64,000 nt of DNA from Pelagihabitans sp965238025. Lineage in GTDB: Bacteria; Bacteroidota; Bacteroidia; Flavobacteriales; Flavobacteriaceae. Under the pieces are notes generated by a model, which saw nothing but the letters and a program-made list of their open reading frames with translations, made no database searches and had not been told where the DNA came from. The stretch is from positions 2,232,001-2,296,000 of the forward strand of contig OZ250162.1 in the NCBI GenBank assembly GCA_965238025.1, given 5' to 3'. Positions 28,200 to 37,109 of this stretch are shown here, in pieces. The position numbers and the translations under genes are program-made. Numbering within the stretch: the stretch's first letter is position 1; each line of letters starts with the position of its first letter.

Positions 28200-29424
28200 A
28201 TTGAACCCTTCCAATAGAGCCCTGATTCTCATGCTCCAGTTCATAAATATGGTCTGGTGTTAGTAGAGGTTCGTACCTATGGGAAACAAAAACAATCGCA
28301 CTTTCGCTTTCACGACTAAATTTGTTCACCAAGGCCACAAAGAGCGCCGCGTTGGTATCATCTAGACCCGCCGTGGGTTCGTCTAAAATCAATAAAATTG
28401 GATGTTTTATCATAGCACGGGCGCACATAACCAATCGCTTCTGTCCGGCGCCAAGGTCATGAAAAAGATGATCTTTTTTTCTCCACAGGTTCAAAAGCAA
28501 CAACCACTCCTTGGCAATACGCCGTTGCGCCTCAGAGGGTTTTAAATACAACCCGACCGAGTCATTAAGACCACTAATGAGCATGTGTTCTATGGAATGA
28601 TAACCTGCAAAGGTATCGGTCATTGAAGGTGTAAAATAGCCAATCCGCTTTTTAATATCCCAGATGCTTTCCCCGCTTCCTTTTTGCCTTCCAAAGATAT
28701 AGAGTTCTTGCCCGTAGCCTTTAGGATTCTCTCCTGTTATCATGGAAAGAATAGTTGTTTTTCCACTGCCATTAGCACCGCGAAGTTCCCAAAATTCACC
28801 TTTTTTGATGGTCCAATTAATTGCGTTAAGAATAGGTTTTTCTAAATAAGAAACCGACACATCTTTCAACTGGATAAGAATATCGCCTCCATAAGAAATT
28901 TTAAATAGGGGTGGTGGTATGGCATCTGTGAACTGTTTTGCTCCAGTCTGGATTTTTGAAGGATTTTTTAGAAAAACAAGATCTCTTCCTTTTAGCTGAG
29001 CAAAGTTTTCAATAAAAGGAAGCAGATCAACAGTCCTATTGAGTAGTTGGATCAAAATGGTTTTTTGGCTGATTTCCTTAAGGTGAATTTTAAGATCAGC
29101 TTGGGAAGTAACATCAAGATTATCGAACGGACTATCCAAAACAATATAATCAGGATGGTTGTCAACTATATGTGATAACAACGCCTTTTTCTGTTCCCCA
29201 CTTGACATTGTGGCAAGGGGTTGCGAAGTGTTTTTGGTCAATTCGGAGGTTCCATGCCGCTGTTCCTTAGAAATATACTGGCGAATAGTCCGCTTTGAGA
29301 AGAGCATTCCTTTTTTTATGGATAAATGTTCAAAAGCCGGAAGAGGGGTTTTGCCTAAAAGCTTTCCTATAAGATAGCTGGCATCCGATTGATTGTCTGT
29401 AAAAATTGCCCAATGTTTGCTCAT
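28198..29424 (-). CDS. ModF-like double ATP-binding cassette protein with degenerate N-terminal half
   Basis: 408 aa from the ATG at 29424, which overlaps the upstream GNAT stop as ATGA; a TTG two codons earlier is less likely. The C-terminal ABC domain is complete: Walker A GANGSGKTT, signature-like LGAGQKRLV and Walker B LLILDEPTAGLD. The N-terminal half keeps a signature (MSSGEQKKALL) and a Walker B (YIVLDSPFDNLD), but no P-loop is seen where it should be, near WAIFTDNQSD. There is no membrane domain. ModF-type proteins are soluble two-domain ATPases of uncertain role, historically linked to molybdate transport in E. coli; no molybdate genes are nearby. It is the last gene of a minus-strand group. 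Confidence 0.85.
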   Translation of the reverse strand: MSKHWAIFTDNQSDASYLIGKLLGKTPLPAFEHLSIKKGMLFSKRTIRQYISKEQRHGTSELTKNTSQPLATMSSGEQKKALLSHIVDNHPDYIVLDSPFDNLDVTSQADLKIHLKEISQKTILIQLLNRTVDLLPFIENFAQLKGRDLVFLKNPSKIQTGAKQFTDAIPPPLFKISYGGDILIQLKDVSVSYLEKPILNAINWTIKKGEFWELRGANGSGKTTILSMITGENPKGYGQELYIFGRQKGSGESIWDIKKRIGYFTPSMTDTFAGYHSIEHMLISGLNDSVGLYLKPSEAQRRIAKEWLLLLNLWRKKDHLFHDLGAGQKRLVMCARAMIKHPILLILDEPTAGLDDTNAALFVALVNKFSRESESAIVFVSHRYEPLLTPDHIYELEHENQGSIGRVQ

Positions 29425-29954
29425 AGCCAAACCCTAAAAATATGAACCGGGTTGTTGCGGTAGGTGGTGATCTTGTCTAACCGCATTCCGTTGTTCTGTG
29501 CTACCTTTTGCGATGGAAGGTTATCTACATGAATTATTGATATCAAAGAGTCGGTAAGCTTATTTGCAATCGCATACTCCCTACATTTAATAGCGGCCTC
29601 CGTAGCATAACCATTTTTCCAATATTTGGGGAGAACGGAATAACCGATCTCCAGTTCTTGAATATCATCTACCGTCTGTACCAACAATCCGCAGATACCT
29701 ATAAATTCATTTGTAACACTATTGATCAGCGCGTTCATTCCGCCCAACCCTTTTTCATAGCGTTCAAAGACCCTATCAAATTGTTCCCTGCATGCAATTA
29801 CCGGATCTTGAGGTAGGCCCTCCCAATATTGTGAACTTCTTGGGTCTTGATGGAAAGGTAACCACATATCAAAATCAGAGGAACGTAATCTTCGGAATCG
29901 CAATCTTTTCGTCTCTTGTCCCTCAAGTAAGTAGTTAGGATTTATATGCTCCAT
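29421..29954 (-). CDS. GNAT family N-acetyltransferase
   Basis: 177 aa from the ATG at 29954. The longer frame from 30017 adds 21 residues that overlap the hydrolase gene and lack conservation features. The sequence fits the RimJ/RimL-like branch: RLRFRRLRSSDFDMW at the N-terminus, EIGYSVLPKYWKNGYATEA (acetyl-CoA pyrophosphate loop region) and HVDNLPSQKVAQNNGM near the end. The acceptor substrate is unknown. The gene overlaps the upstream hydrolase by 20 bp and the downstream ATPase by 4 bp (ATGA), suggesting translational coupling within one operon. Confidence 0.87.
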   Translation of the reverse strand: MEHINPNYLLEGQETKRLRFRRLRSSDFDMWLPFHQDPRSSQYWEGLPQDPVIACREQFDRVFERYEKGLGGMNALINSVTNEFIGICGLLVQTVDDIQELEIGYSVLPKYWKNGYATEAAIKCREYAIANKLTDSLISIIHVDNLPSQKVAQNNGMRLDKITTYRNNPVHIFRVWL

Positions 29955-30807
29955 GTTGAATATATTGCAGACACTTTTCCCAATAGGGTTTTTCCGCCCA
30001 TGCTTTAAAAAAACCAAAATGTTTTACATGCCTTTCCCCATTTTTGGGTTGATGATGCACTCGCTGAACTCTTGCATGTTTAAACTGGCCAGCCAGCCAA
30101 TCTACGGTTTTTATAGGAGCATAGGAATCCCGTGAAAAACTTAAAGACAAAATAGGTATTTTCAATTTATTGAACTGATACGTCTCTCCATTATAAAAAT
30201 GCATAAGATACTTGGGTTGTTTTCCCCAAGTTGCCCATTCATATACTACATTTTTGGGCAGGTTTTCAAATAGGCCTAATTTTTTAGCCGGAAAATACCC
30301 AAACAATGGCGTTAAACAAGGAATCATCGCATACCAGAAAAGCCACATTTTAACCCGGTGCAAACCATTAAAATGCTTCCAATAACCGCTTTGGGAGGCA
30401 ACGAGGATTATCCTATCCAGCAAACGATGATTTGGGTTAAAACCAACTATTTGGCCCCCGATGCTATGTGTTACCAAAGTAAGTTTTGTACCGCTATTTT
30501 CTTCTTGGGCAAAGGCAATAACCGCGGCTTGATCATTTTCGCCCCAACTGGTCAGGTTTGCGGTGTTCTTCCTTAAAGCATTTTCGGTACCGTTTGATTT
30601 GCCTATGCCATAATAATCAAAGGTGTAAACAGTAAACCCTTTTGATGCAAAAAACTTGGCAAATTTGGCATAATACTTTTGGAGTACTCCTGTGGCAGAC
30701 GAAACAACGATGGTTTCGCCTATTGAATGTTTGGAAAAGAATTTTGAGACCGCTAAAGTGTGCCCGTTGGCCGTGGGAATCACTAGCTCTTTTGTTTGAA
30801 CATCCAA
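29935..30807 (-). CDS. alpha/beta hydrolase
   Basis: 290 aa, cytosolic. The nucleophile elbow is THSIGGQ (Ser115). An acid candidate is in LSFSRDSYAP and a C-terminal histidine in RHVKHFGFF, so the triad looks complete. The sequence resembles the COG4757-like predicted hydrolases, with FDYYGIGKSNG before the elbow and an inserted aromatic lid (WLFWYAMIPCLTPLFGYFP). The substrate is unknown. It sits 5 bp after the DUF192 gene stop and overlaps the GNAT gene, so it is likely in one operon. Confidence 0.87.
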   Translation of the reverse strand: MDVQTKELVIPTANGHTLAVSKFFSKHSIGETIVVSSATGVLQKYYAKFAKFFASKGFTVYTFDYYGIGKSNGTENALRKNTANLTSWGENDQAAVIAFAQEENSGTKLTLVTHSIGGQIVGFNPNHRLLDRIILVASQSGYWKHFNGLHRVKMWLFWYAMIPCLTPLFGYFPAKKLGLFENLPKNVVYEWATWGKQPKYLMHFYNGETYQFNKLKIPILSLSFSRDSYAPIKTVDWLAGQFKHARVQRVHHQPKNGERHVKHFGFFKAWAEKPYWEKCLQYIQHGAYKS

Positions 30808-30812
30808 GGAAA

Positions 30813-31328
30813 TCAGTTTTTGGTAAATTCGATTCTATCCCCAATTTCAAGCAGCCACTTTTGGGCCAAGCCAGCATTGACCTCCAAGACATATTGAATG
30901 GGTACCTGACTGGATAGCGGACTTTCATCAAAGGGCTGTGCATTCTCCTGAAAGCTAGCGATGGTAAGGTCGTTTTTAATGAAAATAAGATCTAGGGGAA
31001 ATTCGGTATTCTTCATATAGAAGGAATGTAGTCGCTCATCAGGGAAGAAGAACAGCATTCCTTGATCTTCTTCCATAGATTTACGGTACATTAAACCTGT
31101 TTGCGTTTCATAATCGCTTTCCGCAATTTCAATATCAAATTTTGTAATCAAAGTGTCCACCTTTTGCTTGATAATCGAAAGTTCACCCTCTTTTGTAAAA
31201 ACCACTTCGGCCGTCTTAACCTTCTTTTTAGGTGTTTCCTTGCACGCCTGGAAAACCAAAAGAGATAACAAAGCGAGCGTAACCGATTTCAAAATCGACC
31301 GGAAGCTATTATTTGTAAAAAAAGACAT
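30813..31328 (-). CDS. DUF192 domain lipoprotein
   Basis: 171 aa. The signal sequence ends in LLVFQAC (Cys at 29), predicting a lipoprotein. The rest is a DUF192 domain: FDIEIAESDYETQTGLMYRKSM, MLFFFPDERLHSFYMKNTEFPLD-like core (conserved FxMKNTxxPLDxxFI), and VLEVNAGLAQKWLLEIGDRI at the end. DUF192 proteins are small exported beta-rich proteins of unknown function. The gene is 25 bp downstream of lgt on the same strand, placing a lipoprotein substrate next to the lipoprotein-modifying enzyme; this may be coincidental. Confidence 0.88.
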   Translation of the reverse strand: MSFFTNNSFRSILKSVTLALLSLLVFQACKETPKKKVKTAEVVFTKEGELSIIKQKVDTLITKFDIEIAESDYETQTGLMYRKSMEEDQGMLFFFPDERLHSFYMKNTEFPLDLIFIKNDLTIASFQENAQPFDESPLSSQVPIQYVLEVNAGLAQKWLLEIGDRIEFTKN

Positions 31329-31353
31329 GAGAATCGCTTAATTGATATCTAAT

Positions 31354-32307
31354 TTAATCAGTTTTCCTTTTTGTGGGTCGGAACATAAAATAGAGTCCAA
31401 TCAAGATAAAGGGAATACTTAACATTTGACCTATGGCCAGGGTAAAGGATTCATCCAATTCATTTTGTCTTTCTTTTACGAACTCGACTACGAAGCGAAT
31501 TCCCCAGAGTAGTACCATAAAAACGCCAAATAAAAATCCTGGTTGATCTTTTTTGTCGGTTTTCCAATACAGGTAATACAGAATTAAAAACATTATAATA
31601 TACAGGACTCCTTCGTACAATTGTGCAGGATGTTTGTATGGGACTTTTGCAATATATTCTGAAAATTCAGGCTTACTTACCAATGCATCATAAGCAGCAT
31701 TTACAGTTTTTTCTTTGGTAATTGACATGGCTTGGCTTTTTCCAATTCCGTCCCTAACAAAACGCGTAGCGAAAATGAAAGATTCCTCTACTTTCGTACC
31801 AACTATTTCCGAATTAAAAAAGTTGCCAAGACGAATGCAAAAAAGACCAAATGCCGAAGCTACAGCGACTCTGTCAACTACCCAAAGCATTTTTAAGTTT
31901 TGCTTTTTGGAATAGAGATATAAGCCTATTAGCGCCCCCATTGTGGCACCGTGACTTGCTAGTCCCGTAAATCCCGTGAATTCATAGCCATTAATAAAAC
32001 CAAAAAGAGTACTGCCTGCACTTTCTCGAATCGGCAATAAAATTTCCAACAAATGATTTTGGTAATAGGCCCAGTCGTAAAAGAAAACATGTCCTAACCG
32101 GGCTCCGAGCATTATTGAAAGGACACTATATATAAAAAGCGAATCCAATTGCTCAACGGTCTTCTTTTCATTGGTAAAAATCCGTTTCATTACAAACCAA
32201 CCAATCGCAAAGGCCACAATCCAAAGTAAGTTGTAATATTTAATCTGTAAAGGCCCCAAAGTGAAGAGTGTTTCGTTCGGGTTCCAGGTAATACCTAAAA
32301 AGTACAT
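31354..32307 (-). CDS. lgt: prolipoprotein diacylglyceryl transferase
   Basis: 317 aa inner-membrane enzyme that transfers diacylglycerol from phosphatidylglycerol to the lipobox cysteine of prolipoproteins, the first step of lipoprotein maturation. There are seven hydrophobic segments. The Lgt signature GLFCIRLGNFFNSEIVG is present, as are the N-terminal LQIKYYNLLWIVAFAIGW and the HPAQLYEG motif before the last helices. It would serve the many lipoproteins in this window. It heads a minus-strand series with the DUF192, hydrolase, GNAT and ATPase genes at close spacing. Confidence 0.95.
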   Translation of the reverse strand: MYFLGITWNPNETLFTLGPLQIKYYNLLWIVAFAIGWFVMKRIFTNEKKTVEQLDSLFIYSVLSIMLGARLGHVFFYDWAYYQNHLLEILLPIRESAGSTLFGFINGYEFTGFTGLASHGATMGALIGLYLYSKKQNLKMLWVVDRVAVASAFGLFCIRLGNFFNSEIVGTKVEESFIFATRFVRDGIGKSQAMSITKEKTVNAAYDALVSKPEFSEYIAKVPYKHPAQLYEGVLYIIMFLILYYLYWKTDKKDQPGFLFGVFMVLLWGIRFVVEFVKERQNELDESFTLAIGQMLSIPFILIGLYFMFRPTKRKTD

Positions 32308-32532
32308 GTAATTTTATTTTGAAAGGCTAAGATAGGAATTAGTCATCAGTATGCGGTAAACAGTAAACAGTAATTGTTCCGTATTGGTAGGAATATAACA
32401 GGAGGCTTTATTCATTTTAAAGTGTATTGTACTCGAATTCTAAATTGGGATAGGACCACTACGCTATTAGACCATAAGACGCGGGACTTCTTTGTTTTTA
32501 GATTTGAGTTTGAACTTGATACTTGAATTTGT

Positions 32533-32757
32533 TCAAGGAACCGGATCATACCCTTTTCCACCCCAAGGGTTGCAGCTAAATATTCTTTTTAAGGACAACC
32601 AACCGCCTTTAAAGAGGCCGTGTTTTTTAAGCGATTCCAACGTATATTGCGAACAGGTAGGGGAGTAGCGGCAGGTTGCCGGGGTATACGGGGAAATAGC
32701 AAGTTGATAAAACCTGACCAAGAGGATAAAAGGGGCTATCAGGATTTTTTTCATCAA
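32533..32757 (-). CDS. yidD: membrane protein insertion efficiency factor YidD
   Basis: 74 aa. The whole conserved core is visible: an amphipathic N-terminal segment (ILIAPFILLVRFYQLAISPY), the CRYSPTCSQYTLES motif with its cysteines, GGWLSLKRIFSCNPWG and a terminal GYDPVP. YidD assists YidC-dependent insertion of inner-membrane proteins. A second Met follows the first, so the start could be one codon later. The usual neighbours (rnpA, yidC) are absent. The 225-bp spacer toward lgt has only degenerate short repeats. Confidence 0.94.
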   Translation of the reverse strand: MMKKILIAPFILLVRFYQLAISPYTPATCRYSPTCSQYTLESLKKHGLFKGGWLSLKRIFSCNPWGGKGYDPVP

Positions 32758-32774
32758 AAGTTCAGGTTATTTTC

Positions 32775-32794
32775 ATTTCCACGTAGGTGGGAAT
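32775..32794. repeat. REP-like small hairpin (TTCCAC...GTGGGAA type)
   Basis: An 8-bp imperfect inverted repeat, ATTTCCAC / GTGGGAAT, with a GTAG loop followed by CC. It belongs to the widespread class of dispersed intergenic hairpins with GGGAATCC ends. A second, related hairpin lies at 47744. Confidence 0.5.
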
Positions 32795-32845
32795 CCCTCG
32801 ATAATGGGCATGGACTTAGATATATAATTAAAAGCATACAGGACC

Positions 32846-34330
32846 TTACGATACACTAAAAGTGGTGCCTTCCTTGCCGTCTTTCAATTGTATGCCCAAC
32901 GCAGCCAATTGGTCGCGAATCTTATCGGATGTAGCAAAATCTTTGTTTTCCCGGGCATCCTTTCGCAATTGGATCAACAATTCTACAACACCGGATAGTT
33001 TGCCGGAGTCGTGCTTGGTCACATTTTCATGTTCAAGGCCCAACACGTCAAACGCAAAGACATTCATGGTTTCAAGCAACATATCTTTGTCGGCCTCCGT
33101 TATACTTGCCTTACCCTCTTTTATTAGGTTAATATTTTTTACCGCCTCAAAAAGGTTGGCTATAAGGATCGGAGTATTGAAATCGTCGTTCATGGCATCA
33201 TAGCACTGCTGTTTCCAGCGGACGAGGTCAAAATCACCCTCATTAGCCCCTGTTTCAAGATTTTTAAGGGTATCTATAGCGTCCATTAACCTACGATATC
33301 CCTTTTCGGAAGCCAATAAGGCATCATTGCTCAAATCTAAAATACTGGTATAATGTGCCTGCATCATAAAGAAGCGTACCGCCGCCGGTGAAAAGGCTTT
33401 GCTCAGAATATCATTCTCACCTGAAAAAATTTCCCCGGGAAGAATATTATTTCCTGTAGATTTTGCCATTTTCTTCCCGTTCATGGTCAGCATATTGGCA
33501 TGCATCCAGTATTTAACGGGAGAAACCCCAAAACTGGCCTCGGCCTGGGCAATTTCACATTCGTGATGTGGAAATTTGAGATCCATTCCTCCGCCATGAA
33601 TATCAAAGGTTTCCCCTAGGTATTTGGTGCTCATGGCAGTACATTCTAAATGCCATCCGGGAAAACCATCTCCCCATGGCGAAGGCCAGCGCATAATATG
33701 TTGCGGTTCGGCCTTTTTCCAAAGTGCAAAATCCTGAGGGCTTTTCTTATCGTCCTGTGCTGTTAATTCCCGTGTATTGGCAATCATGTCCTCCAGCTTT
33801 CTACCACTCAACTTCCCATATTCATGACGTTCATTGAACTTGGCAACGTCGAAGTATACTGAACCATTTACCTGATAGGCAAAACCTTTGTCCAATATAT
33901 CCTTTATAATCTCTATTTGTTCTATAATATGTCCGGTGGCAGTAGGTTCAATACTGGGGGGTAGAAAATTGAATTGAGAAAGAATATTGTGAAAGTCTAC
34001 CGTATAACGCTGCACGACCTCCATCGGTTCCAACTTTTCCAGACGGGCTTTTTTCGCTATTTTATCCTCACCGTCTTCAGCATCGTCAACAAGATGACCA
34101 GCATCGGTAATATTACGTACATAACGTACTTTATAGCCCAAATGCTTGAGGTATCTAAAAATCATATCAAAAGACATGAACGTCCGGCAATTACCCAAGT
34201 GAACATTACTATAGACCGTGGGCCCACAAACATACATGCCTACATGACCTTTATTCAAAGGGGTAAAGATTTCTTTTTTACCTGAAAGAGAATTCTGGAT
34301 TTTTAAAGTCTGGCTTTCGTATAGCGGCAT
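32846..34330 (-). CDS. cysS: cysteinyl-tRNA synthetase
   Basis: 494 aa class I aminoacyl-tRNA synthetase charging tRNA-Cys. The HIGH box variant HLGN lies at residues 44-47 directly after the zinc ligand Cys35 (YVCGPTVYSNVHLGN). Other zinc-site residues are Cys230 (WHLECTAMS) and the FPHHECE region near 253-259, and the KMSKS loop is KMAKS at 287-291. Length is normal. The C-terminal anticodon region ends in KDGKEGTTFSVS. It lies 15 bp downstream of folE on the same strand and is probably co-transcribed with it. Confidence 0.97.
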   Translation of the reverse strand: MPLYESQTLKIQNSLSGKKEIFTPLNKGHVGMYVCGPTVYSNVHLGNCRTFMSFDMIFRYLKHLGYKVRYVRNITDAGHLVDDAEDGEDKIAKKARLEKLEPMEVVQRYTVDFHNILSQFNFLPPSIEPTATGHIIEQIEIIKDILDKGFAYQVNGSVYFDVAKFNERHEYGKLSGRKLEDMIANTRELTAQDDKKSPQDFALWKKAEPQHIMRWPSPWGDGFPGWHLECTAMSTKYLGETFDIHGGGMDLKFPHHECEIAQAEASFGVSPVKYWMHANMLTMNGKKMAKSTGNNILPGEIFSGENDILSKAFSPAAVRFFMMQAHYTSILDLSNDALLASEKGYRRLMDAIDTLKNLETGANEGDFDLVRWKQQCYDAMNDDFNTPILIANLFEAVKNINLIKEGKASITEADKDMLLETMNVFAFDVLGLEHENVTKHDSGKLSGVVELLIQLRKDARENKDFATSDKIRDQLAALGIQLKDGKEGTTFSVS

Positions 34331-34345
34331 TTGAGATAAAATGGA

Positions 34346-35026
34346 TTAAAAATTGGTTTCCATATTGATGAAGTCCAAGAACTCACGACGTACGGCTTCT
34401 TCCTTGAACTTTCCACCGTATTCGGCAGTAACCGTGCTACTATCAATATCTCGAATACCCCGTGAATTTACACAAAGATGTTTGGCGTCGATAACACAGG
34501 CAACATCTTCCGTTCCCAAAACCTCTTGAAGCTCACGAACAATTTGAATATTCAGTCGTTCCTGAACCTGGGGCCTTTTTGCGAAATAATCTACAATACG
34601 GTTCATTTTGGAAAGACCTACTACTGTTCCTTTTGAAATATAAGCTATATGCGCCTTGCCAACAATGGGCAGTAAATGGTGCTCACAGGTAGAGTAGAGC
34701 GTAATGTTCTTCTCAACAAGCATTTCGCCATACTTGTATTTATTATCGAAAGTAGATGCCTTAGGCTTGCGTTTTGGATGCAACCCCCCAAATAGTTCTT
34801 TTACGAACATTTTTGCCACTCGATCGGGGGTGCCTTTTAGGCTATCGTCATCAAGGTCGAGTCCCAGGGTCAGCATAACCTCTCTAATGTTTTCCCTTAT
34901 CCGCTCAATTTTTTCTTCATCAGAAATGACAAAAGCATCTTTTCTCAAAGGGGTATCCTTCGAAGAAGAAACATGGTCGTTTCCCAGTGCCTCAAAACTA
35001 TCTTCCAATGTGCCTTTAATTTTCAT
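34346..35026 (-). CDS. folE: GTP cyclohydrolase I
   Basis: 226 aa, first enzyme of tetrahydrofolate (and pteridine) synthesis, converting GTP to dihydroneopterin triphosphate. The zinc ligands are Cys114 and His117 in STCEHHLLPIVGKAHIAYI and Cys185 in AKHLCVNSRGIRD. GLSKMNRIVDYFAKRPQVQE is the family signature. About 40 N-terminal residues are variable, as is normal. It is upstream of cysS in the same orientation and divergent from the CHU_C protein gene at 35161. The folate gene folP is also in the window, but 21 kb away. Confidence 0.96.
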   Translation of the reverse strand: MKIKGTLEDSFEALGNDHVSSSKDTPLRKDAFVISDEEKIERIRENIREVMLTLGLDLDDDSLKGTPDRVAKMFVKELFGGLHPKRKPKASTFDNKYKYGEMLVEKNITLYSTCEHHLLPIVGKAHIAYISKGTVVGLSKMNRIVDYFAKRPQVQERLNIQIVRELQEVLGTEDVACVIDAKHLCVNSRGIRDIDSSTVTAEYGGKFKEEAVRREFLDFINMETNF

Positions 35027-35160
35027 TTGATTATCTGCTATAACAATCTACAAAGATATACATAAAATGGCACTTTATGCCCTATTTAGGCCATTACACA
35101 ACATAAATTAGGGTAGACTATAATCCCATATTATTTTTAGCATACCTACGAATTAAACCA

Positions 35161-36975
35161 ATGATAAAGCGCTTAGGCACTTTTTTTAGCATACTCGTGT
35201 TTTTAGGGTCGACCTTCAGCTTTGGGCAGGTTGCCCCCGACTGTGTCGATGCCATACCCATTTGTAACAATACCCCGATAAATGGCGGTACAAGTGGTTT
35301 TGGCATTGATGACTTTAATGGTGCTGCCCAAACGGGTTGTTTGGAAAGAACGACCAGTGGGGCAATAGAATCTAATTCTACCTGGTACCGTTTTAAGACA
35401 GGGGCCTCTGGTCAACTTGGGTTTAATATTGGTTTTGACAGTTCCGAAGATTGGGATTTTGCCCTCTACAAATCAAACGACTGCGACAATCTGGGAGAGC
35501 CCGTTCGTTGCAATTTTTTTGACAATACGCAAAACCCGAATTCATTTTCAGGAGTAGGCGAGGATCCCACGGGAAGTACCGATAATTTTCAATATGAAGA
35601 TTGGTTGGAGGTTACACCTGGGGAAGAATATTATCTTTTGATAAATAATTTTAGCAATACCAATTCTGGGTTTTCCATTCAATTTTCGGGACATATTTTT
35701 GTAACGGACCCCTATACCGCTTTAGATTGCTCTATAATTGACGAACTTCTTGGGCCGCCCATTTCTGCATGTATTGGCGATGATGTCGCTCTTAATGCCA
35801 CCACTGTTGACGCTGTTGAGTACATATGGTCACTTGATAATGGAAACGGTTTTGTTGAGATTACAAGAGGAATGATCCCTACCTTAACAGTTTCCGATTC
35901 AGGTAGATATATGGTCAGGGTAAATACCTTGATGGGCAATAGCATTATTAGTGAAGTGCAGGTGGTCTTTTCAGAAGTACCTACTACATTTGAAATCTCG
36001 GACGATGCTTCCTGCTCAGGACTGGATACCTATGATCTACTCCAAAAAGATATGGAGGCTTTGGGCACACAAGACCCAACACAATTTGTAGTCAGTTATT
36101 ACCTTACCATGACAGATGCGAACAATGGCACCAATGTATTGCTGAAACAGCATGAAACACAACCAGGGGCGCAAACCATTTATGTGCGTATTTCTTCTTT
36201 AAATAACCCCAATTGTTATGATGTTTCCGAAAGTTTTCAATTAATTAACTTAGAGACGCCCGCGTTGGATTTTCCTGAAGAAGCCTATTTGTGTGAAGAT
36301 GGTGGCAGCACTTATATAGGTGATACTACTTCCGTACCCTATCATACCTATTCTTGGGATACAGGTCAGACATCTCCAGGTTTTGATGTAAGTGTTGCAG
36401 GTGTGTACACCGTAACGGTTGTAAACGCTCAAAATGGGCTGAGTTGTGAAAATACAAAAACGGTTACCGTGGTGGAGTCGAAATCACCGGAGATTATAGA
36501 TGTAAGAATAGAGGATCTACAACCTAATAATACGATCACGGTTATAGCGACTGCAGATAGTGCATGGGAGTACCAATTAAATGATGGTGCATTTCAAACA
36601 GATAACAAGTTTTACAATGTCGCCCCCGGAATGCACAGGGTTACCGTCAATGACCCTAGGGGTTGTGGTTCGGTCTCAGAGGAAATCATCGTTGTAGGCT
36701 TCCCTAAATTTTTCACACCCAACTTGGACGGTCAGCACGATAGCTGGCATATAGTTGGAATCAGCACACTACAAAGCCCAAAAGTTTACATCTATAATCG
36801 GTATGGCAAGTTGTTGAAATTTTTGAATGAAAATGATGCCCAAGGATGGGACGGTACTTTTAATGGAAACCCCATGCCTGCCACTGATTATTGGTTTAAG
36901 CTTACCTATATGGATGATAATGGTCAAGAACAGGTCGCGAAATATATCAATAACCACTTCGCGCTAAAACGCTAG
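35161..36975 (+). CDS. T9SS-sorted gliding-motility-type surface protein (CHU_C), first of a tandem pair
   Basis: 604 aa. It has a Sec signal peptide (IKRLGTFFSILVFLGSTFSFG). Residues about 25-195 form a Cys-containing beta domain (DCVDAIPICNN, STWYRFKTGASGQLGFNI, DWDFALYKSNDC, YYLLINNFSN). Three Ig/PKD-like segments follow (about 200-500). The CHU_C domain closes the protein (FPKFFTPNLDGQHDSW, YNRYGKLLK, WDGTFNGNPMPATDYWF), the T9SS type B sorting signal. It is expected to be secreted across the outer membrane and attached or released. The next gene is a shorter paralogue. No catalytic motif was seen, so an adhesive or structural role is only a guess. Confidence 0.9.
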   Translation: MIKRLGTFFSILVFLGSTFSFGQVAPDCVDAIPICNNTPINGGTSGFGIDDFNGAAQTGCLERTTSGAIESNSTWYRFKTGASGQLGFNIGFDSSEDWDFALYKSNDCDNLGEPVRCNFFDNTQNPNSFSGVGEDPTGSTDNFQYEDWLEVTPGEEYYLLINNFSNTNSGFSIQFSGHIFVTDPYTALDCSIIDELLGPPISACIGDDVALNATTVDAVEYIWSLDNGNGFVEITRGMIPTLTVSDSGRYMVRVNTLMGNSIISEVQVVFSEVPTTFEISDDASCSGLDTYDLLQKDMEALGTQDPTQFVVSYYLTMTDANNGTNVLLKQHETQPGAQTIYVRISSLNNPNCYDVSESFQLINLETPALDFPEEAYLCEDGGSTYIGDTTSVPYHTYSWDTGQTSPGFDVSVAGVYTVTVVNAQNGLSCENTKTVTVVESKSPEIIDVRIEDLQPNNTITVIATADSAWEYQLNDGAFQTDNKFYNVAPGMHRVTVNDPRGCGSVSEEIIVVGFPKFFTPNLDGQHDSWHIVGISTLQSPKVYIYNRYGKLLKFLNENDAQGWDGTFNGNPMPATDYWFKLTYMDDNGQEQVAKYINNHFALKR

Positions 36976-37109
36976 GAACAAACCTTGGCCATTGACTAAA
37001 AAGGTGCATTTCATCGATTAAGCGTATAAAACTTCGCCAAAATATACTAAAATCTAGGATTCGCTAGTTATACTCTATAACCTTTGGAACGTTAATTAGC
37101 CCCACTACT

